Assembly: GCA_900751665.1 (NCBI GenBank)
Contig: CAADSV010000139.1
Location: 1-16,278 of the forward strand
Direction of reading: 5' to 3'
Length of the DNA: 16,278 nt
Source of the DNA: an uncultured Collinsella sp.
GTDB lineage: Bacteria; Actinomycetota; Coriobacteriia; Coriobacteriales; Coriobacteriaceae
The first letter of the stretch is position 1; each line of letters opens with the position of its first letter. Below are positions 1 to 6,154 of the stretch, one piece after another. The notes under the pieces were generated by a model. That model was not told where the DNA came from, searched no databases, and was given only the letters and a program-made list of their open reading frames with translations. A program made the translations under genes and the position numbers.

Positions 1-1593
1 GCCTTGGCGCAGGGGGCTGCGGCAGGCGGCGGCATTGGCGTGCCACTCGTGGCCATTGACGAGGCCCACTGTGTAAGCCAATGGGGCCAGGATTTCCGTC
101 CCGCCTACCTGCAGATTCGCGAGTTTATCGATTCTCTGCCGCGACGCCCGATCGTGGCGGCGTTTACCGCCACGGCGACCGAGCGTGTGCGCGCCGATAT
201 CCAGCAAATGCTCGGCCTGCAAAATCCCGCGACGGTGGTGACGGGTTTTGATCGCAAGAACCTCTACTTTGGTTGCGAGGAGATGGGCGACAAGGCCAAG
301 ACCGCGTGGGTGCGCGACTACGTGATCGCGCATTCGGGCGAGAGCGGCATCGTGTATTGCTCGACCCGCAAGACGGTTGACGCGCTGGCCGCGGAGCTTG
401 CCGAGACGCTGGGCCCCAGCGGCATTCGCGTTGGCCGCTACCATGCCGGCATGGGCAACGACGCTCGCCGCCAGAGCCAGCGTGCCTTTATCGACGACGA
501 TATCCAGGTGATGGTTGCCACCAACGCCTTTGGCATGGGCATCGACAAGCCCAACGTGCGCTACGTGATTCACAACAACGTGCCCGAGAGTATCGAGGCA
601 TACTACCAAGAGGCGGGCCGCGCCGGCCGCGATGGCGATCCGGCCAGCTGTCACTTGCTGTGGAACGGCAATGATTTTCGCATGCGCCGCTTTCTGATCG
701 ACCGAGGCGATGCTGCCGATGAGGCGCTCGACGACGAGCAACGCGCGTGGGCGCTCCAGAACCGTTACCGCCTGCTCAGCCAGATGGAGGGCTACTGCAA
801 TACCACCGGCTGTCTGCGCGAATACATGCTGCGCTACTTTGGCGACGAGGCCGCGGCCGAGCATGCGGCAGTCGCCGCGGGCGGCACGGCAGACGACGCC
901 GAGGGCTGCGGCAACTGCAGCAACTGTCTCACGCAGTTCGAGGTCGAGGACGTTACCGATATGGCCCGCGCCGCTGTGCGCTATGTGGCCACGCGTCCTA
1001 TGCGCTTTGGCAAGTCGCTCATCGCCGATGTGCTTCACGGCGGCAACACCGAGCGCATTCGCCAGATGCATCTGGACGAGGACCGCGGCTACGGTGAGCT
1101 GTCGAGCGAATCAGTCGGGCGCATCAAGGATATCATCGGCCAGCTGTGCGGCCGCGGCTACCTGGCCACCTCGCAGGGGCAGTACCCGGTCGTGGGGCTG
1201 GGCCCGCGTGCCGGCGAGGTCGAGGACGAGGCGTTCGCCTTTACCGTTAAGCGTCGCGCGTCCAAGCGCAAGGCCTCGGCCCGCGCCCGCCGTGCGGTGG
1301 ATCTGCTGCGCGAGGAGGCCGAGCTGGATCAGCGCCCGCGCGTTGGCGACGATGCCGAGCTGTTCGAGCGCCTGCGTGCCCTGCGCAAGGAGATCTCGAC
1401 GGAGCTGGAGATGGCGCCGTACATGGTCTTTTCCGACAAGGCCCTGCGCGGCCTGTGCCGCCTGCGCCCGCAGACGCGCGACGAGCTGATCCAGGTCAAC
1501 GGCATTGGCGAGAAAAAGGCCGACGCCTTTGGTGAGCAGTTTATGGCGGCGATTGAAGAATTTGAGTCCGAGCATGCGCGGGATGGAGCGTAA
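1..1593 (+). CDS. recQ: ATP-dependent DNA helicase RecQ (5' truncated by window edge)
   Basis: This is the 3' part of a RecQ-family 3'-5' DNA helicase, which acts in recombination and replication-fork repair. The frame is open from base 1, so the true start and helicase motifs 0, I and Ia (including the Walker A lysine) lie outside the window, probably about 130 residues. Visible in order are the DEAH box (AIDEAHCVSQWG, bases 52-87), the second RecA lobe with YCSTRKT and YHAGM, motif V (ATNAFGMGIDKPNVRY) and motif VI (YYQEAGRAGRDGD). The zinc module follows: Cys in YCNTTGCLREYMLRYFG and then CGNCSNC. A winged-helix RQC domain lies around bases 950-1200. A C-terminal HRDC domain (ELFERLRALRKEIS to NGIGEKKADAFGEQF, about bases 1360-1545) completes the classic bacterial layout. 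The TTG at base 4 is only an internal codon. The stop is 2 bases before the gntR ATG, so the two genes are probably co-transcribed. Confidence 0.95.
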   Translation, partial: ALAQGAAAGGGIGVPLVAIDEAHCVSQWGQDFRPAYLQIREFIDSLPRRPIVAAFTATATERVRADIQQMLGLQNPATVVTGFDRKNLYFGCEEMGDKAKTAWVRDYVIAHSGESGIVYCSTRKTVDALAAELAETLGPSGIRVGRYHAGMGNDARRQSQRAFIDDDIQVMVATNAFGMGIDKPNVRYVIHNNVPESIEAYYQEAGRAGRDGDPASCHLLWNGNDFRMRRFLIDRGDAADEALDDEQRAWALQNRYRLLSQMEGYCNTTGCLREYMLRYFGDEAAAEHAAVAAGGTADDAEGCGNCSNCLTQFEVEDVTDMARAAVRYVATRPMRFGKSLIADVLHGGNTERIRQMHLDEDRGYGELSSESVGRIKDIIGQLCGRGYLATSQGQYPVVGLGPRAGEVEDEAFAFTVKRRASKRKASARARRAVDLLREEAELDQRPRVGDDAELFERLRALRKEISTELEMAPYMVFSDKALRGLCRLRPQTRDELIQVNGIGEKKADAFGEQFMAAIEEFESEHARDGA

Positions 1594-1595
1594 CG

Positions 1596-2351
1596 ATGGC
1601 ATCCGATGATAAAACCGAGCGCACTGAGGTGTCCGCTGTGCCGCTGTACCAGCAGGTTATGGACGACCTAAAGGGCGAGATCGCGCGTGGCGTGTACGCA
1701 TCCGGCTCGCGCATTCCTTCCGAGATGGAGCTCGCGAAGTACTACGGCGTGGGACGCATCACCGTGCGCCGCGCCATCGAGGAGCTGTCGCGCGCGGGGT
1801 ATCTCAACCGCCAGCAGGGGAGGGGCACGTTCGTGTGTGCGCCCAAGCTCAAGCGCAAGATTGTCCAGAAGGGTGACGTTCAGAGCTTTTCCGAGGGTTG
1901 CGCTGCCAACGACATGGTGCCGGGTGCGCGCCTGGTATCGCGCACGGTGGTTGCGGCGACGCGCGAGGACGCGGCGTTCTTTGGCGTAGAGCCCGGCTGC
2001 GAGCTTATCGTGGTCGAGCGCGTGCGCACGGCCGACGGCATCCCCGTCATGCTCGAGAACAACGCCTTTGTGCTGGCTGACCATCCCTATCTGCAGACAC
2101 TTGCCGATAAGGACCTCACCGATAACTCGATCTTTGCGCTCGTTGCCGAGCATTCGGGCCGCGCGCCGCTCAAATCCGACCCTTGTACCGTGGAGATTGC
2201 GCTTGCCGACGCTCAAGTCGCGCCACTGCTCGAGATCCCGGTCGGTGAGCCACTCTTCTATATGGAGGCGTACTTTACCGATGCGGACGAGCGGCCCTTG
2301 CTGCTTGGGCGTCAAAAGATTGTGGGCTCGCGCTACGTGTTCGACATCTAA
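1596..2351 (+). CDS. GntR-family (HutC/UTRA) transcriptional regulator, probable controller of the adjacent deglycase gene
   Basis: A 251-residue regulator. Residues about 16-80 form the GntR winged helix: PLYQQVMDDLKGEIARG, then RIPSEMELAKYYGVGRITVR with the recognition helix, then the wing sequence QQGRGTFV. Residues about 100-250 form a UTRA effector domain typical of HutC-type regulators that sense phosphosugars or amino acids; it ends in the usual GSRYVF strand. The ATG is 2 bases after the recQ stop. A GGAG Shine-Dalgarno at 1585-1588 lies inside the recQ end, which fixes the start. The next gene encodes an FrlB-like deglycase, and the intergenic region has paired 17-bp repeats over its promoter. 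I infer that this protein is an FrlR-like repressor relieved by a fructosamine phosphate. The family call is firm; the ligand is an inference. Confidence 0.92.
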   Translation: MASDDKTERTEVSAVPLYQQVMDDLKGEIARGVYASGSRIPSEMELAKYYGVGRITVRRAIEELSRAGYLNRQQGRGTFVCAPKLKRKIVQKGDVQSFSEGCAANDMVPGARLVSRTVVAATREDAAFFGVEPGCELIVVERVRTADGIPVMLENNAFVLADHPYLQTLADKDLTDNSIFALVAEHSGRAPLKSDPCTVEIALADAQVAPLLEIPVGEPLFYMEAYFTDADERPLLLGRQKIVGSRYVFDI

Positions 2352-2360
2352 CATCCACAG

Positions 2361-2377
2361 ATAGAACAACATAGAAC
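2361..2377. promoter_or_regulatory. Putative GntR operator, upstream copy
   Basis: The 17-bp sequence ATAGAACAACATAGAAC consists of two ATAGAAC heptamers spaced 10 bp apart (one helical turn). It begins 10 bp after the gntR stop and recurs with one mismatch at 2423-2439. The sites are direct repeats, not palindromes. Assignment to the upstream GntR protein is inferred from position. Confidence 0.55.
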
Positions 2378-2394
2378 AAGTTTGGCGAAATGGC

Positions 2395-2423
2395 TTCACG
2401 AGCGTCATCGTGCGTGCTATAAA
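2395..2423 (+). promoter_or_regulatory. Sigma-A-type promoter of the SIS deglycase gene
   Basis: A -35-like TTCACG (2395-2400) lies 17 bp before TATAAA (2418-2423). The -10 is preceded by TGC, an extended -10 element. The predicted start site is near 2430, inside the second 17-bp repeat, which fits steric repression. Confidence 0.6.
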
Positions 2424-2439
2424 TAGGACAACATAGAAC
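2423..2439. promoter_or_regulatory. Putative GntR operator, copy overlapping -10/+1
   Basis: The 17-bp sequence ATAGGACAACATAGAAC differs from the 2361-2377 copy at one base. It overlaps the end of the -10 box and the predicted transcription start, a typical repressor position. The two copies start 62 bp apart, roughly six helical turns, so looping or cooperative binding is possible. Confidence 0.55.
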
Positions 2440-2495
2440 GACAGCAGGTACGATCCGCCGTCGCTCAAAGCCGCCCCACAAGGAGGAACATCAGG

Positions 2496-3464
2496 ATGAA
2501 CGCACATGATCTGGTTCAGGAAATCATCGAGCGCAAGGGCAAGATTGAGAACGTCTTTTGGATTGCTTGTGGCGGTTCGATGATCGACCTGATGCCGGCC
2601 AACGAGCTGCTCAAGCGCGAGGCCACCACGTTTACCTCGACGGTCTACACGGCACGCGAGTTTTGCCTGATGGCCCCCAAGAGCCTTGGCGAGAAGTCGC
2701 TCGTTATTGCCTGCAGCCACAGCGGCAACACGCAAGAGGTCGTCGACGGCTGCGAGATGGCGCTGGCGGCCGGTGCCGAGGTCGTTGCCCTCACCGACTG
2801 CGAGGGCTCCAAGATCGACAACGGCAAGTGGACCACCTGGGTCTACCCCTGGGGCGAGGGCGTGCCGCAGGCCGAGGTGCCTCAGGGCATCGGCGCTCTG
2901 ATCGCCGCCGAGCTGCTCGACCAGCAGGAAGGCTACGAGGCACTCGCCGACATGTACGAGGGCCTAAAGCAGATGGATGCGCTGCTGCCCGCCGCCCGCG
3001 AGAAGGTCAACGCCGAGCTGGGCGCCCGCTTTGCCGAGCTCTGTCAGCAGCACAAGTTCTTCTATATCCTGGGCTCCGGACCCAACTTTAGCCAGACCTA
3101 CGCCATGGCCATCTGCTCGCTCATGGAGATGCAGTGGCAGCACTGCTGCTACATCCACTCCGGCGAGTATTTCCACGGTCCTTTCGAGGCTACCGAGCCC
3201 GGCGTGTTCTACTTTGTGCAGCTCGGATCGGGCGAGTGCCGCCCCATGGAGGAGCGCGCGCTGGCGTTCCTCAACACGCACACCGATACGGTTATGGTGC
3301 TCGATGCACTCGAGTACGGCGTGGGCGAGGTGCCCGCCAGCGTGCGTTCGTACCTGGAGCCGATATTCTTCTACAACATGAGCTGCGAGCTGCGCGCCGC
3401 CCGCGGAAAGGTGTTCGACCACAGCCCTGAGATTCGTCGCTACATGGGCATCGAGCAGTACTAG
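2496..3464 (+). CDS. SIS-domain protein, fructoselysine-6-phosphate deglycase (FrlB) family
   Basis: A 322-residue protein with two sugar-isomerase domains. From memory it aligns along its length with E. coli FrlB (about 340 residues). Landmarks are the first SIS sugar-phosphate loop (ACGGSMIDLMPANELL), CSHSGNTQEVV, the second SIS domain (ILGSGPNFSQTYAMA), SGEYFHGPFEATEPGV with Glu224 and His227, and the diagnostic C-terminus HSPEIRRYMGIEQY. FrlB and FraB enzymes cleave phosphorylated Amadori compounds to glucose 6-phosphate and an amino acid in the cytosol. The start has a strong AAGGAGG-type site just upstream. The gene has its own promoter and is followed by a terminator. No fructosamine kinase or transporter is adjacent, so the exact substrate (fructoselysine, fructose-asparagine or another) cannot be read here. 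A glucosamine-phosphate isomerase-like role is less likely. Confidence 0.85.
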   Translation: MNAHDLVQEIIERKGKIENVFWIACGGSMIDLMPANELLKREATTFTSTVYTAREFCLMAPKSLGEKSLVIACSHSGNTQEVVDGCEMALAAGAEVVALTDCEGSKIDNGKWTTWVYPWGEGVPQAEVPQGIGALIAAELLDQQEGYEALADMYEGLKQMDALLPAAREKVNAELGARFAELCQQHKFFYILGSGPNFSQTYAMAICSLMEMQWQHCCYIHSGEYFHGPFEATEPGVFYFVQLGSGECRPMEERALAFLNTHTDTVMVLDALEYGVGEVPASVRSYLEPIFFYNMSCELRAARGKVFDHSPEIRRYMGIEQY

Positions 3465-3512
3465 GTAACGGGAAAAGCATTCACCTTCGATTCGCAAGCG
3501 AACAGCGTGCGT

Positions 3513-3554
3513 AAAAAGCGGGCCGCGCCGGGGGGGTTCCGGCGCGGCCCGCTT
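3513..3554 (-). terminator. Strong intrinsic terminator between convergent genes
   Basis: A perfect 16-bp GC-rich stem (3516-3531 with 3539-3554) encloses a 7-base loop. Read on the minus strand, the stem is followed by TTTTTA, so it terminates the dehydrogenase gene. On the plus strand only a short TT follows, but the very stable stem probably also stops or protects the deglycase transcript. Confidence 0.85.
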
Positions 3555-3595
3555 AGTATCGCGCATAGATTCGCAAGGTTGCGGCAGCCAGCGGC

Positions 3596-4573
3596 TTACT
3601 TGGCGTCGTAGGCCTCGGTATCCCACCAGTCGAGCTGGGCGATGTTGTCGCGGATGTGCTGGCAGCTCTTGTGGAAGCCCTCGAGCTCGTGCTCGGAAAG
3701 GTCGAGTGTGTAGACCTCCTCGACGCCCTCGGCACCGATCACGCACGGCAGGGAGGTAAAGATACCCTCCTCGCCATACTGGCCGGTCATAAGCGTAGAG
3801 GCCGAAAGCACGGCGTGCTCGTTGTGCAGCACGGCGGCGCAGACGCGCGCGGCGGAGTTGGCAACGGCGTACTCGGTGCACTGCTTGCCCTGGTAGGTCA
3901 CATAGCCGCCCTTGCGTGCAAGCTCCTCGACCTCCATGTGGTCGAAGGCGTACTTGTCGGGGTTCTCGGCCTGAAGCTCGTTGAGGTTTTTGCCAGCGAT
4001 GGTTGCGGCCTTAAAGGCAGCAAGCTGGCTAAAGCCGTGCTCGCCGATCATGTAGGCGTCGATGGACTTGGGGCTCACGCCGACCTTCTTGGAGATCTCG
4101 GTGCGCAAGCGGGCGGAGTCCAGACCGCAGCCCGAGCCGATGATCTTCTTGGGATCGTAGCCGGTCAGGTGCCACAGCTCGGTGCACACGACGTCGCAGG
4201 GGTTGGAGATGCTCACGAAGATGCCGTCAAAGCCGGCGTCGACGATGCGCTTGGCAAAGGAGCGGGCGGCGTCGGTGGTAAAGAACAGCTCGCCGTCGCG
4301 GTTGCCGGCGGCCAGCGCGACCTTGCCGGCGGCGTTGACAATGACGTCGCAGCAGGCAAGCTCCTCGTAGTGGTCGTAGCAGTTGACGATCTTGGTGTTG
4401 TACGGGACAAACGAAAGGGAGTCGCGCAGGTCCTGGACCTCGGACGTCACCTTGGCCTCGTTGATATCGCACAGGTACAGCTCATCGGCAATGCCCTGCA
4501 TGAGCAGGCTGTTGGCGACATGTGCTCCTACGTGGCCCTGGCCGACCACACCGATCTTACGCGTCTGGTACAT
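3596..4573 (-). CDS. NAD-dependent L-lactate / L-2-hydroxyacid dehydrogenase (HicDH-like)
   Basis: A 325-residue LDH/MDH-superfamily enzyme that interconverts a 2-oxo acid and an L-2-hydroxy acid with NAD(H). The N-terminal Rossmann motif is VGQGHVGAHVA. The catalytic pair is Asp152 and Arg155 in GLDSARLR, and the proton-relay histidine is His179 in IGEHGFS. Their spacing (3 and 27 residues) equals that of canonical Asp168, Arg171 and His195. The region EELARKGGYVTYQGK resembles Lactobacillus L-2-hydroxyisocaproate dehydrogenase more than standard lactate dehydrogenase. The substrate loop after NAAGKVA appears about four residues shorter than in HicDH, so substrate choice is uncertain. The ATG at 4573 is chosen because GAAGGGA lies 8 bases upstream; a longer open frame upstream lacks homology. 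Fermentative lactate production would suit a gut anaerobe. Confidence 0.85.
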   Translation of the reverse strand: MYQTRKIGVVGQGHVGAHVANSLLMQGIADELYLCDINEAKVTSEVQDLRDSLSFVPYNTKIVNCYDHYEELACCDVIVNAAGKVALAAGNRDGELFFTTDAARSFAKRIVDAGFDGIFVSISNPCDVVCTELWHLTGYDPKKIIGSGCGLDSARLRTEISKKVGVSPKSIDAYMIGEHGFSQLAAFKAATIAGKNLNELQAENPDKYAFDHMEVEELARKGGYVTYQGKQCTEYAVANSAARVCAAVLHNEHAVLSASTLMTGQYGEEGIFTSLPCVIGAEGVEEVYTLDLSEHELEGFHKSCQHIRDNIAQLDWWDTEAYDAK

Positions 4574-4610
4574 ATATGTATCCCTTCGGCCGAGTTTTTC
4601 GCGTCGAACC

Positions 4611-4616
4611 ATTGTA
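4611..4616 (-). promoter_or_regulatory. Candidate -10 box of the dehydrogenase gene
   Basis: The minus strand reads TACAAT about 40 bases upstream of the dehydrogenase ATG. No convincing -35 box is seen at 16-18 bp spacing, so this is a weak call. Confidence 0.35.
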
Positions 4617-4650
4617 GCGTCCTGCCGCCACTTTGCTAGGCTAAAGCGCC

Positions 4651-4686
4651 GTAGATTTTTGGGACATGCCTTAATCTCTACTTTTG
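4651..4686. repeat. Short interspersed inverted repeat, copy 1 (GTAGATTTTTGGGACATGCC core)
   Basis: This imperfect hairpin has GTAGA pairing with TCTAC. Its first 20 bases are identical to the minus strand of the hairpin at 8167-8186. It lies in the divergent dehydrogenase/metA promoter region. A role as terminator is unlikely here because neither gene ends nearby; it looks like an interspersed repeat. Confidence 0.6.
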
Positions 4687-4784
4687 GAGTGATTTGGACC
4701 ACAGGTGGTGTCTCGGGGCGATACACTCGCGCGGATGGAGCCGGTCGTTGTACCATAGCTGCAACTGACTCGTAAGGAGCATCC

Positions 4785-5711
4785 ATGCCCATTCGCATCC
4801 CCGACGCCCTCCCTGCCGCCGCGCAGCTCGAGAGCGAGAACATCTTTGTCATGACCGAGTACCGCGCGCTGCACCAGGACATCCGTCCGCTGCGCGTGCT
4901 CATCCTCAACCTCATGCCCACCAAGATCGCCACCGAGACGCAGATCATGCGCAAACTCTCCAATACGCCGCTGCAGGTTGAGGTGGATCTGCTGCGCACC
5001 AAAACGCACGAGGCCACGCATGTGAGTGCCGGCCACCTGGAGACGTTCTATCGCACGTTCGACGACATCCGCGACATCCACTACGACGGCCTGATCATCA
5101 CGGGCGCGCCCGTGGAGCAGATGCCGTTCGAGGAGGTCGACTACTGGCCCGAGCTCTGCCAGATCATGGATTGGTCCACCACGCACGTGCACTCTACGCT
5201 GCACATTTGTTGGGGCGCACAGGCGGGGCTCTACCATCATTACGGTATCCAGAAGCACGACCTGCCGGCCAAGGCGAGCGGCGTGTTTGAGCATTATCTG
5301 GTGAAGCCGCAAAGCCCGCTGGTCCGCGGCTTCGACGACCGTTTCTATGCCGTGCATTCGCGCAACACCGAGGTGCGCCGCGAGGACGTGGAGGCCGAGC
5401 CGCAGCTTGAGGTCGTGGCCGTGTCCGACGAGGTGGGCTTGTACATCGTCAAGTCGACCGACAGCCGCCGCTTCTTTGTCTTTGGCCATCCCGAGTACGA
5501 TACCGACACGTTGCGCTTGGAGTACGAGCGCGACGTGAAGCGCGGGCTCAACCCCCAGGTGCCGGCGCATTACTTCCCAGGTGACGACCCCACCGCCGAG
5601 CCGCGTAACGTCTGGCGCAGCCAGGCTCAGCTGTTCTACACCAACTGGCTCAACTACTACGTCTACCAGACCACGCCCTACGACCTGGCCCGCGCCGGCG
5701 AGGAGCGCTAG
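4785..5711 (+). CDS. metA: Homoserine O-acyltransferase MetA, predicted acetyl-CoA-specific
   Basis: A 308-residue enzyme of the MetA family (glutamine-amidotransferase-like fold). It acylates the homoserine hydroxyl, the first committed step of methionine synthesis, in the cytosol. The nucleophile is Cys142 in HICWGAQAGLYHHYG. His235 and Glu237 in FGHPEYD complete the catalytic triad, at the same numbers as in E. coli. Residue 111, in TGAPVEQ, is Glu. Published work on this family links Glu111 to acetyl-CoA use and Gly111 to succinyl-CoA use, so the product is predicted to be O-acetylhomoserine despite common 'succinyltransferase' labels. The start is supported by AAGGAG 6 bases upstream. 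It is transcribed alone, divergent from the dehydrogenase gene, and followed by a hairpin with a T-run. No SAM riboswitch is recognisable in the 211-base leader. Confidence 0.95.
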   Translation: MPIRIPDALPAAAQLESENIFVMTEYRALHQDIRPLRVLILNLMPTKIATETQIMRKLSNTPLQVEVDLLRTKTHEATHVSAGHLETFYRTFDDIRDIHYDGLIITGAPVEQMPFEEVDYWPELCQIMDWSTTHVHSTLHICWGAQAGLYHHYGIQKHDLPAKASGVFEHYLVKPQSPLVRGFDDRFYAVHSRNTEVRREDVEAEPQLEVVAVSDEVGLYIVKSTDSRRFFVFGHPEYDTDTLRLEYERDVKRGLNPQVPAHYFPGDDPTAEPRNVWRSQAQLFYTNWLNYYVYQTTPYDLARAGEER

Positions 5712-5740
5712 GCTGCGGCTGCTGCTGTGCCGGCGGCGTG

Positions 5741-5860
5741 ACGAGCGTGGATATCCGGACGGACGAGCGTGGATTTTCGGACATTTACAAATCGAGCGTG
5801 GATAATCTCCCACTTTTGGCTCAAAACTAGGCTCAAAACGGGAGATTATCCACGCTCATT
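5741..5860. repeat. 120-bp GAGCGTGGA repeat element, copy A
   Basis: Three GAGCGTGGA units in direct orientation are followed by an inverted one. The element aligns without gaps to copy B at 7141-7260. The units at 5744 and 5766 each continue into a GGAC motif; the third unit forms the left arm of a perfect 18-bp stem. The two copies bracket the AbiEi-nuclease gene. Confidence 0.8.
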
Positions 5861-5865
5861 TTTTA
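5795..5865 (+). terminator. Hairpin with T-run inside repeat copy A; probable metA terminator
   Basis: A perfect 18-bp inverted repeat (5795-5812 with 5841-5858) is followed by six T residues at 5860-5865. It lies 84 bases after the metA stop. The loop is long (28 bases) but itself holds a repeated GGCTCAAAAC segment. Confidence 0.65.
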
Positions 5866-6006
5866 GGCATGTAGATGCCGATGGCTCGGCTAAGAGACGG
5901 TGCATGCAGAGGCAAAGTCGCATTTGGCGTAGTCTTGAATCTCGACGGGTTTTTCTTTCTGATAATCCAATGGACCAAGGCCTCAAAATGTGGAGACAGG
6001 GACCTC

Positions 6007-6035
6007 TTGGCAAGGCTTCTACCTGCAGATATAAG
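6007..6035 (+). promoter_or_regulatory. Promoter of the AbiEi-nuclease gene
   Basis: TTGGCA (6007-6012) lies exactly 17 bp before TATAAG (6030-6035). Each box has five of six consensus bases. The predicted start near 6042 leaves a leader of about 110 bases before the ATG at 6155. The stretch 5866-6006 between repeat copy A and this promoter shows no gene or recognisable element. Confidence 0.6.
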
Positions 6036-6067
6036 CCATCAGCCTAAAACGTCCAAAACCGTCAAGC

Positions 6068-6099
6068 ATTTGGTCAGCGCCTGGACGGTATTTGGTCAG
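6068..6099. repeat. Two ATTTGGTCAG direct repeats in the leader of the AbiEi-nuclease gene
   Basis: ATTTGGTCAG occurs at 6068-6077 and 6090-6099, a 22-bp period (about two helical turns), downstream of the predicted start site. Its position and phasing suggest a binding site, possibly for the winged-helix domain of the gene's own product. That link is inference only. Confidence 0.45.
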
Positions 6100-6154
6100 A
6101 CTTCGCATGAAACCGTCTGGTACGTTTGCGCCGTTCCAAGAGTTGGGAGGCGAC

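Noticed and set aside
3656..4639. Open frame of 327 codons opposite the dehydrogenase gene
   Set aside because: It is antisense to a gene with complete catalytic motifs, and its composition (Val, Ala, Gly, Leu repeats) is typical of a shadow frame.
4574..4784. SAM riboswitch or T-box in the metA leader
   Set aside because: No recognisable SAM-binding core, T-box sequence or leader terminator was found; the region holds an interspersed repeat and no clear metA promoter.
4574..5017. N-terminal extension of the dehydrogenase
   Set aside because: The extension runs into metA on the other strand and lacks homology. The ATG at 4573 directly precedes the Rossmann motif and has a proper ribosome site.
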